Assembly: GCF_009498275.1 (NCBI RefSeq)
Contig: NZ_CP045643.1
Location: 1,302,001-1,366,000, forward strand
Direction: 5' to 3'
DNA length: 64,000 nucleotides
Source: Streptomyces fagopyri
Lineage (GTDB): Bacteria; Actinomycetota; Actinomycetes; Streptomycetales; Streptomycetaceae
Below, one piece after another: positions 48,410 through 56,113 of this stretch (position 1 is its first letter; every line of letters starts with the position of its first letter). Position numbers and translations under genes: made by a program. Below the pieces are notes generated by a model, which saw only the letters and a list, made by a program, of their open reading frames with translations, ran no database searches and was not told the DNA's origin.

Positions 48410-49887
48410 GCGGCACCTTCGTCGGCATGCCGGCCTTCCCCGAGGCCGCCCGCGAGGCGGTCGACAACCCGATCCTGCGCGGCAATCTGCGCCACGCCAC
48501 GCACACGATCCGCGCCAAGCGCGCCGTCGCCGTGTCCGAACTCGACGACTGGGCGGCCCTGCGCGAGGCAGGCAAGCAGATCAAGGACCACACCCTCCGT
48601 CATCTCGACCACTACCTGGTGCGGTTGGAGGAGTCCGTCACCGCGGCCGGCGGTGTCGTGCACTGGGCCGTCGACGCCGACGAGGCCAACCGGATCGTCG
48701 TCGAACTGGTGCGGGCGACCGGTGAGAGCGAGGTCGTCAAGGTCAAGTCGATGGCCACGCAGGAGATCGGGCTCAACGAAGCCCTGGAGGCCGCGGGCGT
48801 CCACGCCTACGAGACCGATCTCGCCGAACTCATCGTGCAGTTGGGCAAGGACCGGCCCTCGCACATCCTCGTCCCGGCGATCCACCGCAACCGGGGCGAG
48901 ATCCGTGACATCTTCGCCCGTGAGATGGGCGAATGGGGCCGCCCGGCCCCCGAGGGTCTCACCGACACGCCCGCCGAGCTGGCCGAGGCCGCCCGGCTGC
49001 ATCTGCGCGAGAAGTTCCTGCGCGCCAAGGTCGGCGTCTCCGGCGCCAACTTCATGGTCGCCGAGACCGGCACGCTGATGGTGGTGGAGTCCGAGGGCAA
49101 CGGGCGGATGTGCCTGACCCTGCCCGAGACGCTGATCTCCGTCGTCGGCATCGAGAAGATCGTGCCGACCTGGCGGGACCTGGAGGTCTTCCTCCAGACC
49201 CTCCCCCGCTCCTCGACGGCGGAGCGCATGAACCCGTACACCTCGATGTGGACGGGCACGACGGACGAGGACGGTCCGCGGACCTTCCACCTGGTCCTGA
49301 TCGACAACGGCCGCACCGACACGCTCGCGGACGAGGTCGGCCGCCAGGCGCTGCGCTGCATCCGCTGCTCGGCGTGTCTCAACGTCTGTCCGGTGTACGA
49401 GCGGGCGGGCGGCCACGCCTACGGCTCGGTCTACCCGGGCCCCATCGGCGCGATCCTCAGCCCCCAGCTGCGGGGCACCGCCGGCGCGGTCGACGCCTCG
49501 CTGCCGTACGCCTCCTCGCTCTGCGGTGCCTGCTACGAGGTCTGCCCGGTCGCCATCGACATCCCGGAGGTCCTGGTCCATCTCCGGGAGCGGGTCGTCG
49601 AGGGTGGTCCGACGACACGGGAGGGCAACAGGGTGGTGCTCAAACCGGCCAAGGGGCACGCCGCCGAGCGGGCGGCGATGCGCGCGGCCCGCTGGGTGTT
49701 CAGCCGTCCCGGCGCCCTGGGAGCGGGACAGCGGCTGGCGTCGCGGACACGCCGGTTCCATCCGCGGTCGATGCCGGGGCCCGGCAGGGCGTGGAGTGCG
49801 AGCCGCGACCTGCCCCGGTTGCCCGCGGAGCCGTTCCGCGACTGGTGGCGGCGCACGGACGGCGGCAAGGAGACGGAGGCCAAGTGA
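48406..49887 (+). CDS. lutB: L-lactate utilisation iron-sulfur protein LutB
   Basis: 493 residues from GTG 48406, overlapping the lutA stop by 4 bp. The N-terminal LUD domain includes LDHYLVRLEESVTAAGGVVH, VVKVKSMATQEIGLNEALEA and ANFMVAETGTLMVVESEGNG. Two 4Fe-4S motifs follow: CIRCSACLNVCPVYERAGG (~322-340) and CGACYEVCPVAIDIP (~371-385). A C-terminal extension of about 90 basic residues is usual in actinobacteria. Carries electrons within the LutABC lactate dehydrogenase complex. It sits between lutA and lutC with 4-bp overlaps on both sides. Confidence 0.93.
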   Translation: MSGTFVGMPAFPEAAREAVDNPILRGNLRHATHTIRAKRAVAVSELDDWAALREAGKQIKDHTLRHLDHYLVRLEESVTAAGGVVHWAVDADEANRIVVELVRATGESEVVKVKSMATQEIGLNEALEAAGVHAYETDLAELIVQLGKDRPSHILVPAIHRNRGEIRDIFAREMGEWGRPAPEGLTDTPAELAEAARLHLREKFLRAKVGVSGANFMVAETGTLMVVESEGNGRMCLTLPETLISVVGIEKIVPTWRDLEVFLQTLPRSSTAERMNPYTSMWTGTTDEDGPRTFHLVLIDNGRTDTLADEVGRQALRCIRCSACLNVCPVYERAGGHAYGSVYPGPIGAILSPQLRGTAGAVDASLPYASSLCGACYEVCPVAIDIPEVLVHLRERVVEGGPTTREGNRVVLKPAKGHAAERAAMRAARWVFSRPGALGAGQRLASRTRRFHPRSMPGPGRAWSASRDLPRLPAEPFRDWWRRTDGGKETEAK

Positions 49888-50531
49888 GCAGCAGAGACGT
49901 GATCCTCGGCCGGGTACGCCGCGCGATCGCCGACGTACCGCGCGACGACACGCCGTACGAGCAGGCGGTCGAGCGGAACTACCTGCTCGAGCACGGTACG
50001 CGCGATGTCGCCGGGACGGTGGACCTGCTCGCCGAGAACCTGGCGGACTACCGGGCGATCGTGCACCGCACCGACGACGAGGAGCTGCCCCACCTGATCA
50101 TGCGGCTGCTGGCCGGGCGGGGCACGCGGTACGTCCTCGTCCCGCCGGGTCTGCCGCCCGAGTGGATGTCGGCCGCCGATCCCACCCGCGTCCACGACCG
50201 CGCCGTGAGCACGCCCCACGAGCTGGACCGGGTGGAGAGCGTGGTCACGGGCTGCGCGCTCGCGATCGCCGAGACCGGCACCCTGGTACTGGACGGAAGC
50301 CCCGACCAGGGACGCCGGCGCATCACGCTGATCCCCGATCACCACATCTGTGTGGTCCGCGTTCCCGACCAGGTCGTCTCCTCCGTGCCGCAGGCCCTGG
50401 AGCGCCTCGACCCGCGCCGCCCGCTCACCTGGATCTCCGGCCCCTCGGCGACCAGTGACATCGAACTGGACCGGGTCGAGGGGGTGCACGGCCCGCGGAC
50501 CCTGGAGGTGGTGCTGGTGAGCGGAGCCTGA
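49884..50531 (+). CDS. lutC: L-lactate utilisation protein LutC (LUD domain)
   Basis: 215 residues from GTG 49884, overlapping the lutB stop. The LUD-domain core is seen in RYVLVPPGLPPEWMSAADPT, VESVVTGCALAIAETGTLVL, RRRITLIPDHHICVVRVPDQ and PSATSDIELDRVEGVHGPRT, the last being the GPSRTADIE-like signature of the family. Third subunit of the LutABC system that turns L-lactate into pyruvate. Its place after rhaEW and rhaB fits use of the L-lactate made from rhamnose. Confidence 0.92.
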   Translation: MSSRDVILGRVRRAIADVPRDDTPYEQAVERNYLLEHGTRDVAGTVDLLAENLADYRAIVHRTDDEELPHLIMRLLAGRGTRYVLVPPGLPPEWMSAADPTRVHDRAVSTPHELDRVESVVTGCALAIAETGTLVLDGSPDQGRRRITLIPDHHICVVRVPDQVVSSVPQALERLDPRRPLTWISGPSATSDIELDRVEGVHGPRTLEVVLVSGA

Positions 50532-50553
50532 TCCACGCGGTTAGCGTGAGGGA

Positions 50554-51708
50554 ATGATCCGGTTCGAGCAGGTCACCAAGCGGTATCCGGACGGGACGAC
50601 GGCCGTGGACGGCCTGTCCTTCGAGGTCGCCGAGGGTGAACTCGTGACGCTGGTCGGCCCGTCGGGCTGCGGCAAGACGACCACCATGATGATGGTCAAC
50701 CGGCTGATCGAACCGACCTCGGGCCGGATCCTCGTGGCGGGCGAGGACGTCGCCACCGTCGACCCGGTCCGGCTGCGCCGGCGCATCGGGTACGTCATCC
50801 AGCAGGTGGGACTGTTCCCGCACCGGACCGTCCTCGACAACACCGCGACCGTGCCGACCCTGGTCGGCTGGCGGAAGGCGAAGGCCCGCGCCCGCGCCGC
50901 CGAGCTGCTCGATCTCGTGGGCCTGGACCCGAAGACGTACGGATCCCGCTATCCGGACCAGTTGTCGGGCGGTCAGCGCCAGCGGGTCGGGGTGGCGCGG
51001 GCCCTCGCGGCCGACCCGCCGGTCCTGCTGATGGACGAGCCCTTCGGGGCCGTCGACCCGGTGGTCCGCGAGCAGTTGCAGGACGAGTTCCTGCGGATGC
51101 AGGAGTCGGTGCGCAAGACGGTGCTGCTCGTCACGCACGACATCGAGGAGGCGGTCCGGCTCGGCGACCGCATCGCGGTGTACGGGCAGGGGCGCGTCGA
51201 GCAGTTCGACACGCCGGGGGCCGTGCTGGGCACCCCGGCCACGCAGTACGTCGCCGACTTCGTCGGGGCCGACCGCGGGCTGAAGCGGTTGTCGGTCACC
51301 GAGATCCAGCGCGACGACCTGGAACAGCCTCCCGTCGCCCGCCTGGACGAGCCGGCCGGGACGGCCGCGGCACGGTTGCGTTCCGGGAGCGCCCGCTGGG
51401 CGGTGGTGCTGGACACCGAGGGAGACCTGCACGGCTGGGTGGGTGTCGACGAGCTGACCGGGGGCGGGTCCGTCGGGGACCACGTCCACCGCATGAACTC
51501 CTGGGTCCCGGTGGGGGCCCCGCTCAAACAGGCGTTCGGTGTCATGCTCCAGCACGACGCGGGGTGGGTAGCGGTGCTGGAGGGCGCGCGCTTCCTCGGG
51601 GTGCTGACCCCGGCGAAGCTGCACGAGGCGCTGCGGCGCTCGGTGGACGCGGACGCGCGGGGGGTCGCGCGGGGGCAGGTGGCGTTCGACTCGGTGACCA
51701 AGGCGTAG
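50554..51708 (+). CDS. ABC transporter ATPase of the glycine-betaine/choline (ProV/OpuCA) type
   Basis: 384 residues from ATG 50554 (gcgtgaggga upstream). The ABC domain has Walker A GPSGCGKTTTMMMVNRL, Q-loop region IGYVIQQVGLFPHRTV, signature [15 protein letters not shown] and Walker B VLLMDEPFGAVDP. Residues ~245-384 form a CBS-like regulatory region (GWVGVDELTGGGSVGDHVHR, GVMLQHDAGWVAVLEGARFL), typical of OpuA/OpuC ATPases that respond to ionic strength. Its permease and binding-protein partners are the convergent minus-strand operon at 52019-54299, an unusual split orientation. Likely imports compatible solutes for osmoprotection. Confidence 0.88.
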   Translation: MIRFEQVTKRYPDGTTAVDGLSFEVAEGELVTLVGPSGCGKTTTMMMVNRLIEPTSGRILVAGEDVATVDPVRLRRRIGYVIQQVGLFPHRTVLDNTATVPTLVGWRKAKARARAAELLDLVGLDPKTYGSRYPDQLSGGQRQRVGVARALAADPPVLLMDEPFGAVDPVVREQLQDEFLRMQESVRKTVLLVTHDIEEAVRLGDRIAVYGQGRVEQFDTPGAVLGTPATQYVADFVGADRGLKRLSVTEIQRDDLEQPPVARLDEPAGTAAARLRSGSARWAVVLDTEGDLHGWVGVDELTGGGSVGDHVHRMNSWVPVGAPLKQAFGVMLQHDAGWVAVLEGARFLGVLTPAKLHEALRRSVDADARGVARGQVAFDSVTKA

Positions 51709-51840
51709 GCGCTCCGCTGGGGTTCGGGGGGGCCACGGGGTGGGGGTGCGTTCCGGGGGGGCCGAGGCGGGCGCGGGTGCGGGCGCGGGTCTGTATGGGA
51801 GCGCGGGCGCGTGGATGGAGGCAGTGCGGGTGGGTGGCGC

Positions 51841-51897
51841 GGGTGCCGGTGGGTGGGGCGGGTGCCGGTGGGTGGGGCGGGTGCCGGTGGGTGGGGG
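51841..51897. repeat. Three tandem 19-bp repeats
   Basis: gggtgccggtgggtggggc occurs at 51841, 51860 and 51879; the third copy diverges at its end. A related half-unit precedes them (51826). Simple G-rich tandem array between convergent genes. Confidence 0.8.
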
Positions 51898-51911
51898 CTG
51901 GGCGTGCGGTT

Positions 51912-51930
51912 CCCCGCGCCCCTCGCGGGG
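51912..51930. terminator. Short GC hairpin between the split ABC transporter genes
   Basis: CCCCGCG (51912-51918), loop CCCCT, CGCGGGG (51924-51930). It includes the dispersed GTTCCCCGCGCCCCT word. Placed to terminate both convergent transcripts (genes ending 51708 and 52019). Confidence 0.45.
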
Positions 51931-52018
51931 TGCCTCCTGGCCGGCCGGGGTGTGTCCGGGAGCCGGGGAGCCCCTGATCGAAGGGAGTTCCGCGGCCGCG
52001 TACGGTCACTCGGGCCGG

Positions 52019-52954
52019 TCACCTCAGCAGGCCCTTCTCCTTCAGCCAGGCGCGTGCCACGTCCTCCGGAAGCCGTCGCCAGCTGTCGACCTGCTGGTTC
52101 ATGGACGCGAGGTCCGCGGTGGTGAGCACGTCGTTGACTCTGCCGAGTGCCTTGGTGACGCCCTCGCCGCCCGCGCGCGAGCGGTTGACGACGGGCACGA
52201 TGTAGTCGGCGTTCTGCAGGTGTTTGTCGTCGGCGAGCAGGACGAGCCCGAACTCACCCAGCGTCGCGTCCGTCGTCGTGGTGAGCACCATCTGGTCCCG
52301 GCCGCTCTGCACGGCCTGCTTCGCCTGGGTGGTGCCGACGCCCTTGGGGTCGACCGCGGTGATGTCGATGCCGTACGTCTTTCTCAGACCCGGTTCGCAG
52401 TACGGCCGCTCCACACACTCGTCGCCCGCCGCGAGCCGCACCTTCAGGCCGGACGCCCCGAGGTCGCTGAGGTTCTTCAGCCGGTGCTGCCTGGCGTACC
52501 GGCCGGTCACGGCGAAGGCGTTCTGGTCGACGGCCCTGCCGGGGTCGAGGACGGTGAGTCCGCGGGGCGTGGCGAGCGACCGCAGCGCCCTCATGGTCGC
52601 GGTGAGGTCGGGCGAGCCGACCGGAGGCGCGCCGGCCCCGTGCGTCTTGGCGTTCAGCCAGTCCGCGAAGGTGGCCGCGTATTCGGGCACGACGTCGATC
52701 TGACCGGACTCCAGGGCGGGTTCGTAGAGTTCGCGGTTGGCGACCGTGAGCATGGAGGTCCTGTATCCGGCCTGCCGCAGCAGCAGGGCGTACATCTGGG
52801 CCAGCAGGTCGCTCTCGGTGAACCCGGCCGAGCCGATGGTCAGGTGCTTGCTGTCACCGGGCGGCGCGGTGACGGCGCCGCGATTCTCCAGGGACGGGCC
52901 GGAGGCACACCCGGCCGGCAGGAGCACCCCCGCGAGGACGGCCCGGCGTCTCAT
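52019..52954 (-). CDS. Glycine-betaine/choline-type substrate-binding lipoprotein
   Basis: 311 residues from ATG 52954, overlapping the upstream permease stop by 4 bp. The N-terminus MRRRAVLAGVLLPAGCASGP has a short lipoprotein signal with the acylated Cys at 16. The OpuAC-like domain follows: LTIGSAGFTESDLLAQMYAL, YEPALESGQIDVVPEYAATF, LKVRLAAGDECVERPYCEPG, NADYIVPVVNRSRAGGEGVT, ending in W-R-R-L-P-E-D-V-A-R-A-W-L-K-E-K-G-L-L. Binds quaternary-ammonium solutes outside the cell for the two permeases in the same operon. The matching ATPase is the convergent gene at 50554. Confidence 0.9.
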   Translation of the reverse strand: MRRRAVLAGVLLPAGCASGPSLENRGAVTAPPGDSKHLTIGSAGFTESDLLAQMYALLLRQAGYRTSMLTVANRELYEPALESGQIDVVPEYAATFADWLNAKTHGAGAPPVGSPDLTATMRALRSLATPRGLTVLDPGRAVDQNAFAVTGRYARQHRLKNLSDLGASGLKVRLAAGDECVERPYCEPGLRKTYGIDITAVDPKGVGTTQAKQAVQSGRDQMVLTTTTDATLGEFGLVLLADDKHLQNADYIVPVVNRSRAGGEGVTKALGRVNDVLTTADLASMNQQVDSWRRLPEDVARAWLKEKGLLR

Positions 52955-53622
52955 CGCGAGCCCCTCACCAGTCGGGGCGCGAGCCGTTCGGCGGTCTCGA
53001 AGACGCCTTCCACGATCAGCGCGAACACGGCGACCAGGACGGCACCGGCGACGACCTGCGGGGTGCTCGCCAGGTTGAATCCCGCGGTGATGATCCGGCC
53101 GAGCCCGCCACCGCCCGCGAGCGCGGCGATGGTGGCGGTCGCGACCAGTTGGACGGCGGCGATCCGCACGCCGTTCATCACCATCGGCAGGGCCAGGGGC
53201 AGTTCGACCCGGAACAGGATCTGACGTCCCGTCATACCCATGCCGCGTGCCGCCCGCACCACACCGCGGTCGACCTCCCGCATGCCGACGTAGGCGTTGG
53301 TGAGCAACGGCGGGACGGCGAACAGCACGAGCGCGACGATCGTGGGCCCCTCGCCGTATCTGCCGAGCGGGGTGAGCAGCAGGAGGACGAGGACGGCGAA
53401 GGTGGGGACGGCCCGGCCGACGTTGGAGAGGTTGACCGCGAGGGCGCCGCCCTTGCCGAGGTGGCCCAGGACGAGCGCGACGGGCAGCGCGATCAGGCAG
53501 CTGACGACCAGACAGACGGCGGTGAGGACGAGGTGCTGGGCGAGGCGGTGCCAAACACCGTCGTCGCCGGTCCAGTGCGCGGGATCGGTGAGCCAGCGCC
53601 ACGCCTCGGCCAGGGTGTTCAT
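52951..53622 (-). CDS. Glycine-betaine/choline-type ABC permease
   Basis: 223 residues from ATG 53622, overlapping the previous permease stop. The MetI-like permease fold has five to six membrane segments (LVLTAVCLVVSCLIALPVAL, VPTFAVLVLLLLTPLG, TIVALVLFAVPPLLTNAYVG, VVAGAVLVAVFALIVEGVFE). The EAA loop is visible in VRAARGMGMTGRQILFRVEL. Pairs with the permease at 53619-54299. Overlaps on both sides show tight coupling within the operon. Confidence 0.9.
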   Translation of the reverse strand: MNTLAEAWRWLTDPAHWTGDDGVWHRLAQHLVLTAVCLVVSCLIALPVALVLGHLGKGGALAVNLSNVGRAVPTFAVLVLLLLTPLGRYGEGPTIVALVLFAVPPLLTNAYVGMREVDRGVVRAARGMGMTGRQILFRVELPLALPMVMNGVRIAAVQLVATATIAALAGGGGLGRIITAGFNLASTPQVVAGAVLVAVFALIVEGVFETAERLAPRLVRGSR

Positions 53623-54299
53623 CCGCGGGCCCCGCGTGTCCAGGGGGTGATGAGCCACTGCACCCCGAGCAGCAGGAGGTCGGCCGCCACGGCGATGACG
53701 ACGCACAGCAGGGAGGCGGTGAGCACCTGGGCCTTGAAGTAGGTGTTCATGCCCGCGTAGATGAGGTTGCCGAGGCCCCCGAACCCGACGATCGCGCCGA
53801 CGGTGACCAGTGAGACGGCCGACACGGTGGCGATCCGCAGTCCGGCCATGGCGGCGGGCACGGCGAGCGGCAGTTCCACGGTGAGCAGCAGCCGGACGGG
53901 CCCGTATCCCAGACCGCGCGCGGCCTGCCGGGTCTCCTCGGGAACGGCGCGAAGCCCCGCGAGGATGTTCCGTACGAGAAGGGTCAGCGAATAGAGGACG
54001 AGGCCGGCGACGACGAGTGCGGCCGACAGTCCGTACACGGGCAGGAGCAGCGAGAACATCGCCAGTGACGGGACGGTGTAGAGGATGGTGGTCACCGCGA
54101 GCACCGGGCCGGCGGCCCAGCCCCAGCGGCGGGCGAGAACGGCCAGCGGCAGGGCGATCACGAGTCCCAGGAGGACGGCGAGCACGGTGAGCTGCAGGTG
54201 CTGGGCGACGGCGTCGAGAAGGATCTGGCGTCGGGTGGTCAGATACGTACCGCAGATCCACTCGTTGCGGGCGAGGCAGTCGTCCGGAGGCGCCGTCAT
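53619..54299 (-). CDS. Glycine-betaine/choline-type ABC permease
   Basis: 226 residues from ATG 54299; the upstream sequence (gcaatggacag) gives only a weak ribosome binding site. It is a MetI-like permease: LQLTVLAVLLGLVIALPLAV, VLAVTTILYTVPSLAMFSLL, LVVAGLVLYSLTLLVRNILA, and the EAA loop EETRQAARGLGYGPVRLLLT. The N-terminal peptide CLARNEWICGTYLTTRRQIL is typical of OpuCB-like permeases. First gene of the minus-strand transporter operon. Confidence 0.9.
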   Translation of the reverse strand: MTAPPDDCLARNEWICGTYLTTRRQILLDAVAQHLQLTVLAVLLGLVIALPLAVLARRWGWAAGPVLAVTTILYTVPSLAMFSLLLPVYGLSAALVVAGLVLYSLTLLVRNILAGLRAVPEETRQAARGLGYGPVRLLLTVELPLAVPAAMAGLRIATVSAVSLVTVGAIVGFGGLGNLIYAGMNTYFKAQVLTASLLCVVIAVAADLLLLGVQWLITPWTRGARG

Positions 54300-54721
54300 C
54301 TGTCCATTGCAACGGTCCCCCGGAGGGGCGGCGCGTTCTGGTGACCCGTACGGGCGTCACCGGGTGCGTGCGGACGAGGTCGTGTCCCGCCGTCGCCCGA
54401 CGTGGGCCGGGGTGGGCCGGGCGGAATCCGGCGGCTCGGGAACGCGGGGGAACATTTCCGTCCGCACGAATGATCCTCCGGCCGGTATTCGCCCGCCACG
54501 GGAATGGATTGCCGGAAATGACGCGGCCCGCGTCCGAAACGGGCGGCGGCACACCCAACCCGTCGCCCGGAATTTGTTTGGATCGAGCCCACCCAGGTAG
54601 TTCGGAGAGAGGCGGTCCGCTGGCCAACCATTCCCGGGAGGGTTCGGCAGTGAGCCCGCCCCCCGGCCGCCCGGATGGGGCGACCCTCCGGACGGCCGGG
54701 CAGACCCGCACCACCCGCGCC
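54300..54721. other. 422-bp intergenic region upstream of the transporter operon
   Basis: It must hold the promoter of the minus-strand permease operon and the end of the sigma-factor transcript. A GTTT ... GGTAG pair (54573-54597, plus strand) resembles a SigB-type promoter but points away from any plus-strand gene. No coding frame or strong hairpin seen. Confidence 0.4.
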
Positions 54722-55516
54722 CTACGCCGCCTCGGTGAGCAGCTGCTCGCGCAGAGTGCTGCAGCAGGTGCTGAGCAGTCGCGAGACGTGCATCTGCGAG
54801 ATCCCGAGCTGCTCGGCGATGCCGAGCTGGGTCATTCCGCGGAAGTAGCGCAGGTAGAGGATGGTGCGCTCGCGTTCCGGGAGGCCGCGCAGCGCGGGCT
54901 TGACCGCCTCCCGGTCGATGACCAGGTCGAATCCGGCGTCCAGCTCGCCCAGCGTGTCGGCCAGCGCGCATCCGTCGTCCTCGCCGGGCAGTTCGGCGTC
55001 CAGCGAGAGGGTGGCGAAGCAGTCCAGGGCTTCGAGCCCGAGGCGTACGTCGTCCTCGTCCAGATGCGCGCACGCGGCGATCTCGGCGACGGTGGGCTGC
55101 CGGCCCGGTGTGGTCTGCGAGAGCTCCTTGAGCGCCGTACGGACCCTGGCACGCACTTCCTGGACGCGGCGCGGCACGTGCAGCATCCACATGTGGTCGC
55201 GGAAGTGTCGTTTTATCTCGCCGGTGACGGTCGGGACGGCGTAGCTCTCGAAGGCGTTGCCCCGGGCCGGGTCGTAGCGGTCGACGGCCTTGAGCAGGCC
55301 GAGCGCGGCGACCTGCACGAGGTCCTCCACGGCCTCTCCCCTGCCCCGGTACCGGCCGGCGACGCGCTGCGCCATGGGCAGCCAGGCCCGGACGATCTCG
55401 TCCCGCAGCGCCTCCCGCTCGGGTCCGTCGGCAAGCCGCGCGAGCCGCGCGAAGGCCTCGCCGGTGTCGGGGGCGTCGTCGTGCGGGTGATGCCTCGTGC
55501 TGACCGTGGTGTGCAT
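54722..55516 (-). CDS. SigB/SigF/SigG-type RNA polymerase sigma factor
   Basis: 264 residues from ATG 55516; gaggg lies ~11 bp upstream, and a GTG 9 bp earlier is too close to it. Region 2 is DLVQVAALGLLKAVDRYDPA, then FESYAVPTVTGEIKRHFRDH and MWMLHVPRRVQEVRARVRTA. Region 3 spans LKELSQTTPGRQPTVAEIAA. Region 4 is LPERERTILYLRYFRGMTQL with the HTH GIAEQLGISQMHVSRLLS. These are hallmarks of Streptomyces group-3 stress/sporulation sigma factors. No anti-sigma or anti-anti-sigma gene is adjacent. A GTTC-N15-GGGTAA promoter-like sequence lies 135 bp upstream, suggesting autoregulation or control by a sister sigma factor. Confidence 0.92.
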   Translation of the reverse strand: MHTTVSTRHHPHDDAPDTGEAFARLARLADGPEREALRDEIVRAWLPMAQRVAGRYRGRGEAVEDLVQVAALGLLKAVDRYDPARGNAFESYAVPTVTGEIKRHFRDHMWMLHVPRRVQEVRARVRTALKELSQTTPGRQPTVAEIAACAHLDEDDVRLGLEALDCFATLSLDAELPGEDDGCALADTLGELDAGFDLVIDREAVKPALRGLPERERTILYLRYFRGMTQLGIAEQLGISQMHVSRLLSTCCSTLREQLLTEAA

Positions 55517-55650
55517 GGTGCTCACCGCTCCCTCAGGGCTACTGACGGGCAGTCCATGGGGAGGGCGCACACTCGCTGACGGGGCACACCCGCGATCTGG
55601 CGGACCAGCTCCCACGGACGTGCCTCCTGTCCGAAGCACTGTGACTAAAA

Positions 55651-55675
55651 TTACCCCAAAACGGTCATTCGGAAC
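55651..55675 (-). promoter_or_regulatory. SigB-type promoter for the sigma-factor gene
   Basis: On the minus strand, GTTC (55675-55672), 15 bp, then GGGTAA (55656-55651), close to the Streptomyces SigB consensus GTTT-N14-16-GGGTAT. It points at the sigma gene starting at 55516, leaving a ~130-nt leader. Confidence 0.5.
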
Positions 55676-56000
55676 CCCTGGATTCATTAAAGTGACACCG
55701 GGCAGCCGCCCGACGCTGGAGCGTGAGGAAAGGGCCGCCGAATTCACGTGTTCCCTATTCACGTGTCGTGTCCGGTGTTCACCCGCCCCCGTTCACGCCT
55801 CCCGCAATTTCCGCGTCGCCGATTTCCGCGGAGAACGAGCGGGGTTCCGGAGGTTCTCACGCGGCGTGCACGACCCGGGGAGGGGAAGCCCGCCGCCGGC
55901 ACGGACGCGTTGCGGCGCGATCCCGCGCGGCCGGCCGACCGGTCTTCGTATCATCCGGGCCGCCTCGCCGGCCAGCGGATCCAGGGGTGTCCGCCGACGT

Positions 56001-56022
56001 GTTCAGGTTGCGTTCAGGCTCG
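56001..56022 (+). promoter_or_regulatory. 11-bp direct repeats resembling an OmpR/PhoB-type binding site
   Basis: GTTCAGGTTGC (56001-56011) is followed directly by GTTCAGGCTCG (56012-56022). Direct repeats of GTTCA-like halves spaced 11 bp are typical for OmpR-class response regulators, for example the Streptomyces PHO box. It lies ~92 bp upstream of the COG4705-type gene start. Confidence 0.45.
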
Positions 56023-56104
56023 TCACGGCGCCTGACAACATCTGCACCAGAAGCCCCAAAGCAATGGCAAAGACCCCTGTGACCAGGGCACTTCGCCATG
56101 TCAT
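56003..56104 (-). CDS. Doubtful 33-residue membrane peptide
   Basis: ATG 56104 opens a frame MTWRSALVTGVFAIALGLLV followed by QMLSGAVTSLNAT, a single hydrophobic helix. It starts 10 bp from the divergent COG4705-type gene and would overlap that gene's promoter and the GTTCAGG repeats. No ribosome binding site is visible, and its codon use is unlike that of the neighbours (CGA, AGT, TTT, TTG). More likely chance than a gene. Confidence 0.2.
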   Translation of the reverse strand: MTWRSALVTGVFAIALGLLVQMLSGAVTSLNAT

Positions 56105-56113
56105 CGTGCGGGC

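Larger units (their letters stand above)
51709..52018. other. 310-bp convergent intergenic region with tandem repeats and a hairpin
   Basis: Very G-rich on the plus strand. It includes three 19-bp repeats and a short hairpin (separate entries). No coding frame is supported. Confidence 0.5.
55517..56113. other. Long divergent regulatory region between the sigma factor and the COG4705-type gene
   Basis: 597 bp, containing the SigB-type promoter (55651-55675), an AT-richer segment (55640-55760), 11-bp direct repeats (56001-56022) and a doubtful 33-codon minus-strand frame (56003-56104). Nothing else is supported. Confidence 0.5.

Noticed and set aside
54573..54597. SigB-type promoter on the plus strand (GTTT ... 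GGTAG)
   Set aside because: It points towards the 3' end of the minus-strand sigma gene with no plus-strand gene to serve, and the -10 match is weak.
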